The position numbers and the translations under genes are program-made. This document shows, one piece after another, positions 53,401 through 61,646 of a stretch of 64,000 bases of DNA. Origin of the DNA: Pseudomonas brassicacearum (GTDB lineage: Bacteria; Pseudomonadota; Gammaproteobacteria; Pseudomonadales; Pseudomonadaceae); contig NZ_MOBK01000004.1 in assembly GCF_003732265.1 (NCBI RefSeq), forward strand, positions 62,001-126,000, written 5' to 3'. Within the stretch, counting starts at the first letter, position 1, and each line of letters begins with the position of its first letter. Below the pieces are notes generated by a model. It was not told the origin of the DNA and made no database searches. It worked only from the letters and a program-made list of their open reading frames with translations.

Positions 53401-54189
53401 CTATGATGAGTGACACTGTAACCAACCATCGTGAATCCACTGCTTGAGCCAGGTTACAGCTTGAAGTGGTGCGCCCTCTCCATAGATGACTGTCAATTCA
53501 GAGCACAGTTCAGCAAAATTCCAGCCGTGCTCAAACAGCCCTTTTAGCGCATTGGCCTCTTCAGGCTCCAGGCTTCGATATTGGCAAACCAGATCATTTC
53601 GACCGATCACCACAATGCTGGGAGTGTCGAGCCCCCTACTGCCAGGGAACGGTGTTTCATCCTTGGCCGATCGCCAAAGCGCCACGCTGTTGAAAGCACA
53701 TTCAAGCCATTGCAGTGAAGGGCTGGGGCTGACTTGCAGCGTCGGCCAATCTTGCGGTGCCAGATCCGCCATGTCCTGCATCGTCAACGGCGTTCCCGGT
53801 GGTGCATCGAATGCCAGTGTGAAAGCCCACTCCAAGGCGGCGAGTTCGGCCAGAGGTGCATTTTGCTCAGGCACCAAGTGCTGACGAATGAACGCTTCAA
53901 AACCTTTGCCGAGCCAGCGAAGGCTGTAATGAGTCGAGGGCTTCTGGCGGATGTACGCTGCGGCGAGCTGTTCGAACTCGTCGTCACCCAGCCAGTTAAG
54001 AACGGCGGGATAGTCGCCGCGCAGCACTTCCTGCAGTCGGGCTTGGTAAGCATTGTGATAAATCGCCAGCCCCGTGCGGACGTCCAGCGTCGGACCACCC
54101 ATCAGGCTTGAGCCGAGCGCCACATCCGCCACCGAAGACTCTCCCGACAGGTAACGCTCAAAGGACAGTTGCCATTCGTTCAGGCGCAT
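53401..54189 (-). CDS. bufC: DUF2063 protein, BufC-type RiPP maturation partner
   Basis: A 262-residue protein with the DUF2063 N-terminal domain (residues about 5-95; FERYLSGESSVADVALGSSL, LAIYHNAYQARLQEVLRGDYPAVLNWLGDDEF) and a second domain with EWAFTLAFDAPPGTPL. In MNIO systems this partner binds the precursor peptide and assists the enzyme. Its start overlaps the bufB stop by 10 bp, indicating an operon bufA1-bufB-bufC. No BufD (DoxX-like) gene follows: the next gene downstream is cfaB. Confidence 0.85.
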   Translation of the reverse strand: MRLNEWQLSFERYLSGESSVADVALGSSLMGGPTLDVRTGLAIYHNAYQARLQEVLRGDYPAVLNWLGDDEFEQLAAAYIRQKPSTHYSLRWLGKGFEAFIRQHLVPEQNAPLAELAALEWAFTLAFDAPPGTPLTMQDMADLAPQDWPTLQVSPSPSLQWLECAFNSVALWRSAKDETPFPGSRGLDTPSIVVIGRNDLVCQYRSLEPEEANALKGLFEHGWNFAELCSELTVIYGEGAPLQAVTWLKQWIHDGWLQCHSS

Positions 54190-55025
54190 TTTTGTCTCCG
54201 GGCCAACACACCCTCGCCCAGCTCCCGGGCTTTTTGCAGCTCAGTGAGCAGTTCTTCAAACGGCGGGAAATGGTCATCGCGTTCCAGCAGCGTGGCGACC
54301 GGGCCGAGGTAATCGAGGGTTTGTTGGTAAAGCGCCCAGACCGGATCGCTGACGGGATGGTCATGGGTGTCGATGACGTAATCGCCGTAATCGCTATGGC
54401 CCGCCAGGTGAAGTTGGCGGATCTTGTTCGCCGGCAAACCTTGAATAAAAGTCCACGGATCGAAGCCATGATTGCGTGAGCTGACATAGACATTGTTGAC
54501 GTCCAGCAACAGCTCGCAATCGCTGAGCCGACTCAGAGCTTCGAGAAATTCCCACTCGCTGAAATCATCGCCGGCACTGCGCACGTAGCTGGAGACATTC
54601 TCCAATACCAATGGACGCTGCAATACGTCTTGCACCTGGCGCACTCGACCTGCCACGTAATAGAGACTTTCTTCGGTGTACGGTAACGGCAACAAATCAT
54701 GCAACTGATGGGCGTTGCCACGGCTCCAGCACAAGTGATCGGAAACCCACGCCGGTTTGACGCGATCCGCCAGACGTTTGAGTTGTTGCAAGTAGTCGGG
54801 ATCGAGGGCATGCGGCCCACCGATGGACAACGACACACCATGCATCACCAGCGGATAACGCTCGGCAATGGCATCAAGGTAATAGAGGGCTTTACCGCCC
54901 TGCACCATGAAATTTTCGGAGACGACTTCGAACCAGTCCACGGCCGGCGACTGATCGAGAATCTGTTGGTAGTAAGCACTGCGCAAACCCAGGCCGTAGC
55001 CCAGACAAGGAAGGGATGCAGACAT
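54180..55025 (-). CDS. bufB: DUF692 multinuclear iron oxidase (MNIO), BufB-type
   Basis: A 281-residue TIM-barrel enzyme of the DUF692/MNIO family. Family marks: CLGYGLGLRSAYYQQIL, WFEVVSENFMVQGG, MHGVSLSIGG with the first ligand His, VSDHLCW, LENVSSYV, LLLDVNNVYVSSRNHGFDP, the iron-ligand LHLAGHSDYGDYVIDTHDHPV and a final ERDDHFPPF. MNIOs modify cysteines of RiPP precursors; in bufferin operons BufB converts Cys to thiooxazoles that bind copper. The gene follows the precursor gene bufA1 by 66 bp. Confidence 0.92.
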   Translation of the reverse strand: MSASLPCLGYGLGLRSAYYQQILDQSPAVDWFEVVSENFMVQGGKALYYLDAIAERYPLVMHGVSLSIGGPHALDPDYLQQLKRLADRVKPAWVSDHLCWSRGNAHQLHDLLPLPYTEESLYYVAGRVRQVQDVLQRPLVLENVSSYVRSAGDDFSEWEFLEALSRLSDCELLLDVNNVYVSSRNHGFDPWTFIQGLPANKIRQLHLAGHSDYGDYVIDTHDHPVSDPVWALYQQTLDYLGPVATLLERDDHFPPFEELLTELQKARELGEGVLARRQKCA

Positions 55026-55091
55026 TTGCGGACTCCTCGCAAAAAGGCCGCAGTGGCCAAGGAAGCCACTGCGGCGCCAAGCAGGGGTCGG

Positions 55092-55346
55092 TTATTCGCC
55101 GACCTTGCCGCCCGCTTTCATGCATTCGGTCTGAGTCATCGCCTTGAAGCCGTGGCCTTTGCAAACGGCCTGACCTTTACAGGCGTTTTCTGCGGTTTTG
55201 CAATCGTTCATACCTTTGCACGAGGTCACGCCGTAGCAGTGAACCTGAGGCGCATCGGCGGCCTGAGCCTGAGTCGCAACACCGGCAAACAGGGTGGCAG
55301 CGGCGAAAGCGAGAGCGGCACCAGCGGTAGCGGATTTGAAGTTCAT
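55092..55346 (-). CDS. bufA1: Bufferin-like RiPP precursor (DUF2282, BufA1)
   Basis: An 84-residue precursor. A signal peptide (residues 1-29, ending AQA) leads to a mature part with six cysteines at 37, 43, 49, 56, 62 and 75, in the DUF2282 pattern: VHCYGVTSCKGMNDCK, ENACKGQAVCKGHGF and TECMKAGGK. Such long precursors are exported after Cys-to-thiooxazole modification by BufB/BufC and chelate copper in the periplasm. A ribosome-binding GAGGAT lies 10 bases before the ATG. First gene of bufA1-B-C, possibly driven by an ECF-type promoter. Metal specificity here is inferred from the family. Confidence 0.9.
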   Translation of the reverse strand: MNFKSATAGAALAFAAATLFAGVATQAQAADAPQVHCYGVTSCKGMNDCKTAENACKGQAVCKGHGFKAMTQTECMKAGGKVGE

Positions 55347-55410
55347 TTTTTGTATCCTCGGTGATCGTCAGGGTTGTCGGCTGGAACGTTGTTCAGTCCC
55401 GACACAGCAC

Positions 55411-55438
55411 TAGAGAGCGCTGCCCCAACGGCGTTACA
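55411..55438 (-). promoter_or_regulatory. Candidate ECF-type promoter of buf operon
   Basis: On the minus strand TGTAAC (55438-55433), a 17-bp spacer and CTCTA (55415-55411) lie 65-92 bp before bufA1. GTAAC-type -35 boxes are common for ECF sigma factors, and bufferin genes in Caulobacter are ECF (SigF) controlled. Tentative. Confidence 0.35.
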
Positions 55439-55466
55439 GAGGCCTGCAAAAAAGTTTTCGATTCCC

Positions 55467-57377
55467 TCAACTGTCTTCTTTGAGCTTGAGCAAAGGCTCC
55501 TGGAAGCGCAGCAAACGGCCGGCGTTGCCCAAGACCAGCAACGTGCTCAAGTTATGCAGCAATGCCGCAATCATCGCCCCTGCCGCACCCAGCCAGCCAA
55601 ACGCGGCGAAGGCCACAATCGCCAGCGTCCAGCCCAGACCGATGATCACATTGACCTGCAAGGTCTGGCGGCACTGACGGCTCAAACGCACACAGGTGCC
55701 GAGCCGACGCAGGTCACTCCCGATCAACACGATGTCAGCCGAGGCCAATGCAATGTCCGCCCCGCCCGCGCCCATCGCCACACCCACGACACCGGCCTTG
55801 AGCGCCAGGGAATCGTTGATCCCATCCCCCACCACCATCGGCCGAAAGCCGCTGCCGATTTCCTTGAGCACGCGATTGAGTTTGTCCTCCGGCAACGCCT
55901 GCGCCTCGACATCGCTGATGCCGACGTCGCGTGCGAGCGTGTGCGCGACGCTCTGCCGATCCCCCGTGAGCAGCAACTGCCGACCCAGGCCCAGCTCACG
56001 CAATTCACTCAAGGCAAATCGCGCCTCGGGTTTGACACTGTCGGCCAGCAACAACCAGGCGAGGAATTCACCGTTAAGCGCCAGCCCGGCAATCGGGCCG
56101 TCGTGCTCAGGAACCACCGACGTAGCGATGCCCAATTGCGCGAACAACTCAGGGCGACCGAGTGCGGCCTCGCCCTGTTCGGTCATCGCGACCACGCCCA
56201 ACCCCTGGCGCTCGTGGATGTCCGACAGCAACAGAAAATGCTCCTGCGTGACCAACCCGGCGAGCGCACGACTCACCGGATGACTGCTGGCTGACCCGAG
56301 GCTGGCGGCCAGTTTCAGAACGTGACTTCGGTCTTCCAGCGGACTGTCGATCGACTGCAGGCGCAAGGTGCCGAACGTCAGCGTGCCCGTCTTGTCGACT
56401 ACCAGCGACGTCAGGTCCGCCAGCTCTTCAAGGAACGCCGAACTGCGGATCAAAATGCCGTGCCGCGCCGCCACCGCCACCCCGGCAATCGCCGTTGCCG
56501 GTGCTGACAACACCAGCGCACAGGGACACGCTGCGACCAGCACCGCGAGCATGGCCTGCGCGTCATTGGTGACAAACCAGGTCACCGCCGCCAGCAGCAA
56601 AACCAGCACCATGTAGCTGCCGGCGTAACGCTCGAGCAAACGAGTTATCGGCGGCTTGGAGCGCTCGGCGCTTTGCATCAGCGCGATGACTTTGCCCAGG
56701 GTCGATTCGTTGCCCGTGCGGGTCACTTCGATGCGAAGCAGGCCATCGAGGTTGATCGCGCCACCGAACACCGGCATGCCAACGCCGGCCTCGATCGGCA
56801 CCGACTCGCCGGTAATCGAGGCGGTATCGAGGCTCGCCTGACCGGACAACACCCGACCGTCCGCCGGTACGCGATCACCGGCGCGCACCTCAACCAGGTC
56901 GCCGGCCTTGAGTGTGCTGTTGTCGACTTCGAGAATCGAACCATCCGCCTGCACCTTGCGCGCATGGCTGCGGGTCAGTTTGCCGAGGGCGTGAATCGCC
57001 TCCTGAGAACCGATCACGCTGCGCTCTTCCAGCACGTGACCGAAGATCATGATGATCGGCAATAACGCGGCGGTCAGCAGATCACCCGTGGCCCAGGCAC
57101 CGAGCATGGCGAGCGCAATCAACTGGTCGGTGATCCCGTGCAAGCTGGGGTAGCGCAGGCTGTACCACGCCGAACGCATGACCGGCACGGCCACCAACAG
57201 CGAAGCAAACCCGAGCAGCAATTGGCTGACGCCAGTCTGCTCCGGTGACAACCAGCGCCAGATCAGACCGAGCCCGAGCAGGCCCAGTGCGAGCATGGCC
57301 AGCGTCAATTGGCGAGCGGCGCTGCGTTGTTCGGCCGAGGACAACATGCTCGGTGCGGCGGCGGATTGCGCGGTCAT
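55467..57377 (-). CDS. hmtA: P1B-type heavy-metal ATPase, HmtA-like (Zn/Cu)
   Basis: A 636-residue P-type ATPase. It has no N-terminal heavy-metal-binding domain or Cys-rich leader. Features: helices at about 23-43 and 50-70, actuator TGES near residue 190, the CPC metal motif ACPCAL at 283-288, phosphorylation site DKTGTLT at 328-334, nucleotide-binding segment near HPVSRAL, and VGDGINDSLALKAG near residue 525. Its ATG overlaps the stop of the upstream SPFH gene. The arrangement with HflK/HflC-like genes is that of P. aeruginosa hmtA (PA2435), a zinc/copper importing ATPase. A Zur-like box before the operon supports a zinc role. Confidence 0.88.
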   Translation of the reverse strand: MTAQSAAAPSMLSSAEQRSAARQLTLAMLALGLLGLGLIWRWLSPEQTGVSQLLLGFASLLVAVPVMRSAWYSLRYPSLHGITDQLIALAMLGAWATGDLLTAALLPIIMIFGHVLEERSVIGSQEAIHALGKLTRSHARKVQADGSILEVDNSTLKAGDLVEVRAGDRVPADGRVLSGQASLDTASITGESVPIEAGVGMPVFGGAINLDGLLRIEVTRTGNESTLGKVIALMQSAERSKPPITRLLERYAGSYMVLVLLLAAVTWFVTNDAQAMLAVLVAACPCALVLSAPATAIAGVAVAARHGILIRSSAFLEELADLTSLVVDKTGTLTFGTLRLQSIDSPLEDRSHVLKLAASLGSASSHPVSRALAGLVTQEHFLLLSDIHERQGLGVVAMTEQGEAALGRPELFAQLGIATSVVPEHDGPIAGLALNGEFLAWLLLADSVKPEARFALSELRELGLGRQLLLTGDRQSVAHTLARDVGISDVEAQALPEDKLNRVLKEIGSGFRPMVVGDGINDSLALKAGVVGVAMGAGGADIALASADIVLIGSDLRRLGTCVRLSRQCRQTLQVNVIIGLGWTLAIVAFAAFGWLGAAGAMIAALLHNLSTLLVLGNAGRLLRFQEPLLKLKEDS

Positions 57378-58432
57378 TGTGCAGCTCCCTGAATGATCAG
57401 GCGGGAATCGTCTTTCGGATCAACCGTGGTCACGGAACCGGCCTGGCCGAGGATCTTCGGCATCCGTTCGCGGTAAATGCGCAAGAGCATTTGCGGGTCG
57501 GTGCCCTGCTGTTGCGCCGTGGCCAGGCTCAGGACGGTGGCGGTGTCGGCTGACGCTTTGGCCAGTCGTTCGCTGGCTTGGGCATGGGCCACTTGCAGCA
57601 TTCGATCCGCTTGTTCGTTGGCAGCCTGGGTTGCCTTCTCGGCTTCTGTACGCGCGTTCGCCACGGCCTTGTCGGCCTGCTGATTTGCGGTCAGTACTGC
57701 GTTGAAGGCATTCACCGCAGGGCCGGGCAAACTCGATTGCACATCGACTCGCGCGACTTCGATACCCAAGTCCTGCCCTGTTGCTTTCAGCTCAGCCAAG
57801 CGCTGATTGATGCCCTGCACCAGATCACCGCGCAGACGTTCACGGCGTTCCGCAGCCTGATTATCGGCGCCGATCAGTTCCGGACGCGCTACCAGAATGG
57901 TGTCCAGGTCTCGCGCGGCGGTCAGGGCCACGGCACTCCGAGTGACCAGCCGATCCAGCGCTGGCAGTACATGCTCACCTTGCAGCACGAACGCATACGG
58001 CTCGGTGACTTTGTAAAACACCCGAACATCGAGTTGCACCACGCCTGCATCGCCCGTCAGCAAATAGCCGGAACCGGCGAGTGCATCACTGAGCGGTGTG
58101 GCGAACGTGGCAACGCGATCAGCCTGCAAGGCGACATCACTGCGCAACAGGTTTTCCACGCGACGCTCGATGACTCGATCGGCTGCTGGCAGTAAAACCA
58201 CCTGCTCAATCGGCCGCGGCCATGCCAGTAACAAACCGGCATTCTGGATGCGATCCAGCGCTCCGAAATGCAGGACCACCGCGCGATTCTGCGGATCAAT
58301 CTGCCGCACATTGGAGAACGCCCAGGCTAACGCAGCCAGAACCGTCACGGCATACAGCGCCAAAAAAGCCAGGCGTCCGGCCTGAATCCAGGGGCTGCTT
58401 AACTCATGTGTTCCACGTGGAACTAAATTCAT
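57374..58432 (-). CDS. SPFH-domain membrane protein (HflC-like)
   Basis: A 352-residue band-7/stomatin-family protein. One membrane helix (residues about 18-40; GRLAFLALYAVTVLAALAWAF) anchors an SPFH domain (about 45-235) with NRAVVLHFGALD and VDVQSSLPGPAVNAFNAVLTANQQADKAV, then an Ala/Glu-rich coiled coil to about 300. Overlaps both neighbours by 4 bp (ATGA), so it is made stoichiometrically with the other SPFH protein and HmtA. Probably forms a hetero-oligomeric scaffold in the inner membrane. Confidence 0.88.
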   Translation of the reverse strand: MNLVPRGTHELSSPWIQAGRLAFLALYAVTVLAALAWAFSNVRQIDPQNRAVVLHFGALDRIQNAGLLLAWPRPIEQVVLLPAADRVIERRVENLLRSDVALQADRVATFATPLSDALAGSGYLLTGDAGVVQLDVRVFYKVTEPYAFVLQGEHVLPALDRLVTRSAVALTAARDLDTILVARPELIGADNQAAERRERLRGDLVQGINQRLAELKATGQDLGIEVARVDVQSSLPGPAVNAFNAVLTANQQADKAVANARTEAEKATQAANEQADRMLQVAHAQASERLAKASADTATVLSLATAQQQGTDPQMLLRIYRERMPKILGQAGSVTTVDPKDDSRLIIQGAAQ

Positions 58433-59475
58433 GGCTGCGAACCGAACTTGTTTTCGAGGGTCGGCGGCCCGTCGACCAACACCCGGAACGGCGCGGCATC
58501 GGTGCGCAATATCAGTTTGGTGCCCGGCGAAACGATGGTGCCCAAGGTGTCGAGCGAGCGCAGCAAGTTGTACAGCTGCGGAGAGCCGGCGTACGCACGG
58601 CCGTAGATCTGCGCTGCTTCAACCCGCGATTCAGCTTCGATGTCAGCCGCTTTCACCGTCGCATCGGCCTGAACGATTCGCGCATCTCGCTCGGCAGCGG
58701 AACGAATTTGCGCAGCTTCACGTTTGCCAATGGCGGTGCGTTCTGTCGCAATTGTTTCACGCTCGGCGCGCATGCGATCAACCGTGGCGGTCAAGGTTAC
58801 CGACGGCAGGGTCAAACGCTCAATCCCGACTTGCAGCACGCGCACGCCATAAGTGGTGAGCAATTGCTGATCAATCTGATGACGAAGTTGCGCCTCAAAC
58901 TCGGCAATGTGTACTTGATTGGCGTCGGTGTTAACCAGGCTGGCCAAGTCAAAACTGGCGGCCGTGGTTTCCAGCGCTGAGCCGACAAAGGTGCGGATCT
59001 GCCGCGCCGCTTCATCCGGCTGGTTCTGCACCGCGCGCATGAAGCGTTGCACGTTGTCCGGATCGCCCTGCACCTGCCACGCCACGTAGGCCTGAACGAT
59101 GATGCGCAAACCGTCACGGGTGCCGACATCCTGCAAACCACTGGAGGTGGTGCGCAGTCGCAAGTCGACAGGAATGGCCGCTTCGAACGGTGCCGGCCAG
59201 CGCCAGCCAAGACCCGGCTCCAGCAACACCCGCGAGGGATTGCCGAAGCGCGTGATCACGGTGGCTTCCCCCGAGCGCACCTGGACCAGGCTTGCGGCAG
59301 CGATGGCGAAAGCCACGAGCAATGCCGCCCAGCCCATGCGCCGCCATGGGAACGGGCCGGCTTCCTGCGGATCGCCGTGGTGGTGATGATGGTGACCGTG
59401 GTGATGCCCATGTCCGCCATGGCCGTGATCGTGGCCGGCGTGGTCATCGTGATCGTGTGTGTGCGACTGGCTCAA
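58429..59475 (-). CDS. SPFH-domain membrane protein with 17-histidine N-terminus
   Basis: A 348-residue stomatin-family protein. The N-terminus is extraordinary: residues 5-33 contain 17 histidines, ending in a run of six, interspersed with Asp and Gly. A membrane helix follows at about 48-65 (WAALLVAFAIAAASLVQV), then an SPFH domain (about 68-260; VITRFGNPSRVLLEPGLGW) and a coiled coil with many charged residues. The His tract is a plausible zinc-binding region on the cytosolic side. Coupled by ATGA overlaps to both neighbours. In E. coli HflK/C such proteins enclose membrane proteases; here the partner is probably the ATPase. Confidence 0.9.
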   Translation of the reverse strand: MSQSHTHDHDDHAGHDHGHGGHGHHHGHHHHHHGDPQEAGPFPWRRMGWAALLVAFAIAAASLVQVRSGEATVITRFGNPSRVLLEPGLGWRWPAPFEAAIPVDLRLRTTSSGLQDVGTRDGLRIIVQAYVAWQVQGDPDNVQRFMRAVQNQPDEAARQIRTFVGSALETTAASFDLASLVNTDANQVHIAEFEAQLRHQIDQQLLTTYGVRVLQVGIERLTLPSVTLTATVDRMRAERETIATERTAIGKREAAQIRSAAERDARIVQADATVKAADIEAESRVEAAQIYGRAYAGSPQLYNLLRSLDTLGTIVSPGTKLILRTDAAPFRVLVDGPPTLENKFGSQP

Positions 59476-61460
59476 TGGGTTGCTCCTGGCTGGGCGCTCG
59501 TACGCGGCGACGCAGGATCAGCCGGCAGCGTGAATGTACGGAGGTCGATGGTCGGCGCATTGCTGCTGCCACCCAGACGATGATCAAGAATCAGCAGCTT
59601 GGCGTTGGCCAGACCCTGGCTCAGCTGGCTGAGGTATTGCTCCAGCACAAAGGCTTGACCGGCGCTGGCGTAGGCTTTCTGCTCGGCGCTGAATTTCAGG
59701 TCAGCCGCCTGTGCCGTGGCGTTGATTTCATGGGCATTGGCGGTCGCTTGATCGCGGGCAATGCTCGCCTGCATTTGCGCCTGATTCGTCGCCTCCGCAG
59801 CCGCACCGCGTTCCCGCGAGATCAAGGCTTGCGCGCCAATCTGCGCAGCCTGCACACCGTGATAGGCATTGGCGGCGCCGGCTGGCGGGTGAATCGCTTC
59901 GACCACGGTGGCGAGAATTTCCACACCGCTGTTGAGTTTCTGCAAGTCGGCCTGCACCGCCCGGCCGATCTCTTCAGCGAGCCCTACCCTGTCCTCGCCG
60001 AGCAAACCGTCAAGGGTTCGCGAGGCAAAGTCATGCACCAGAATCCGGCTGGCGGTGCTGCGAATCAGCGTCGGCACGTCCGCGCTGTTGTAGGTGGCCG
60101 CCAGCGCCGCTTGATCGGTCAGGCCGATGCGATAGACGAAACGCACGTCCATGTTGACGATCTGGAAGCTCTGTTTGTCGGCGCGGCTACTGGCGATGAC
60201 TTGGGATTTATCGTTCACGTGGCTGGCGTCCCATAGGCGATTGGCAATCGCCGGCGCCGGGCCTTCGGCAGGTTCGGGTACGACCGGTGCCGACGCTTCG
60301 CCAACACTGGTGGCCAACTCGTGAACCACGCCATTTTCAACATTCAGCACACGGCCCAACGGCCACGGCAATCCAGCGTGCAAACCAGGACCAAACACCT
60401 CCACCGGTTTGCCGAATCGCTCGTAGATGCCCCTCCCCTGCAAGGGTATTTCGTGAATGCCAGTGAGTGACCAGCCGACGAGGGTAACCACCGCCAGCAC
60501 CGGCAGAAACGCTCGACGCATGTAAGTGAAGGCCCAGATCTGCCGCAAGTCGATGCCAAAGCGGTTGTGCAGCTCGTGCTGCAAGGCTAGCAGCGGTTGT
60601 GGCGGCCAGCGCAGCATGTCGGCGACAAAACTACGCGCCAGCAACGTTGGTTCGAGTTGTTCGCGCTGTGGACTGAACAGCGACAACACCGCCCGCAGCA
60701 GCATCTCGACTGCAACCAGGCCCGGCAGCAAACCTATCAGCACCGCCAACCGCACCGGCCAGACCGAGGTTTCACTGGCAAACAACAGGCACAACGCGCC
60801 GATCACCAGGCAAATGATTGCCACCCGCGTCAGTTGCGCCAACGCGCCGGCTTCCGGCCATTGAGCGACGTTTTCCTGGGCCAGTTGCCGCTCGACCACC
60901 AGCAGACCAAACGCCAGCAGCAACGCCAGCGCCGCGCCGACACTGGCCGATAACCCCAGCGCGGCGGGCGGTAACGCGAGGTTCCAGAACTGACTGAGGC
61001 TGAACAACGTCAACAACGCCCAGCCGCCGAGCCAGAGTGTCGGCGCGCCGATCTGGCCGAGCATTTTCATCGAGCCCTGACTGAGTCGCTCCAGCAGCCG
61101 CTCATACCAGCCTTGCGGCGCAACGGTTTCGTCAACGACGACCACGGGTAGCGGCGGGTTCATCGCTTGAGCGCGCCAGCGAGTCACCCACCAGGCGGAT
61201 TGCAAACCGGCGACCAGCACCAGTAAAGCGGCGCTTTGACTCACCAATAACGCGCCCCACATCGACTGCGGCGCAAACAACCCGACAAACAACGCCAACA
61301 CCAGCCCGACCGCTGCCAACGCACTCAGGCCAATGGCGAACTGGCGCAATCGCCGCCCCTGAAAGAGCGCCTGCTGAAAGCGCGGCAGCCCTGCTACCTG
61401 CGCGCCATCGACTTCGAGATCGACTTGCATACCACCCCAGTGCTTGTTCAATGCGGACAT
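59472..61460 (-). CDS. Large SPFH membrane protein with multi-helix N-terminus (HflK-like)
   Basis: A 662-residue protein. The N-terminal half (about 35-340) holds seven or more hydrophobic helices (LRQFAIGLSALAAVGLVLAL, LLVSQSAALLVLVAGLQSAWW, PTLWLGGWALLTLFSLS and others). Residues about 345-560 form the SPFH domain (GIYERFGKPVEVFGPGLHAG, VNMDVRFVYRIGLTDQ), with a long coiled coil to 620. First gene of the operon. The Zur-like box ends 4 bp before this ATG, and no SD is visible; the ATG at 61430 (MQVDLEVDG), after GGGGTGGT, may be the true start, giving 652 aa. Function unknown; co-occurrence with hmtA implies metal transport. Confidence 0.85.
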   Translation of the reverse strand: MSALNKHWGGMQVDLEVDGAQVAGLPRFQQALFQGRRLRQFAIGLSALAAVGLVLALFVGLFAPQSMWGALLVSQSAALLVLVAGLQSAWWVTRWRAQAMNPPLPVVVVDETVAPQGWYERLLERLSQGSMKMLGQIGAPTLWLGGWALLTLFSLSQFWNLALPPAALGLSASVGAALALLLAFGLLVVERQLAQENVAQWPEAGALAQLTRVAIICLVIGALCLLFASETSVWPVRLAVLIGLLPGLVAVEMLLRAVLSLFSPQREQLEPTLLARSFVADMLRWPPQPLLALQHELHNRFGIDLRQIWAFTYMRRAFLPVLAVVTLVGWSLTGIHEIPLQGRGIYERFGKPVEVFGPGLHAGLPWPLGRVLNVENGVVHELATSVGEASAPVVPEPAEGPAPAIANRLWDASHVNDKSQVIASSRADKQSFQIVNMDVRFVYRIGLTDQAALAATYNSADVPTLIRSTASRILVHDFASRTLDGLLGEDRVGLAEEIGRAVQADLQKLNSGVEILATVVEAIHPPAGAANAYHGVQAAQIGAQALISRERGAAAEATNQAQMQASIARDQATANAHEINATAQAADLKFSAEQKAYASAGQAFVLEQYLSQLSQGLANAKLLILDHRLGGSSNAPTIDLRTFTLPADPASPRTSAQPGATH

Positions 61461-61464
61461 CGCG

Positions 61465-61485
61465 TTTCGTTACGATATAACGAAA
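61465..61485. promoter_or_regulatory. Zur-like box upstream of SPFH-hmtA operon
   Basis: TTTCGTTA-N5-TAACGAAA, a perfect 8+5+8 palindrome. Its core GTTACGATATAAC matches the Zur consensus GTTATAATATAAC at 11 of 13 positions. It lies immediately upstream of the first ATG of the operon. Confidence 0.75.
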
Positions 61486-61550
61486 ACGGTGAAATTTTTG
61501 TTCTAAATCGCTCTATCTAAAGACGCTGAACCTGTCGCTTGGCTGAAGCC

Positions 61551-61591
61551 TTGACCGAAACAGCGATAAACGCACATATTACGTTCGTAAT
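61551..61591 (+). promoter_or_regulatory. Promoter of lpd with internal palindrome
   Basis: TTGACC (61551-61556), an 18-bp spacer and CATATT (61575-61580) resemble a sigma70 promoter. ATTACG-TT-CGTAAT (61578-61591), a perfect 14-bp inverted repeat, overlaps its -10/start region, as an operator would. Located 56-96 bp before lpd. Confidence 0.45.
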
Positions 61592-61646
61592 TTTTATCAA
61601 CTACTACGTTTAACCAGCCCGATCCCTTCACTTCAGGAGTACATCC

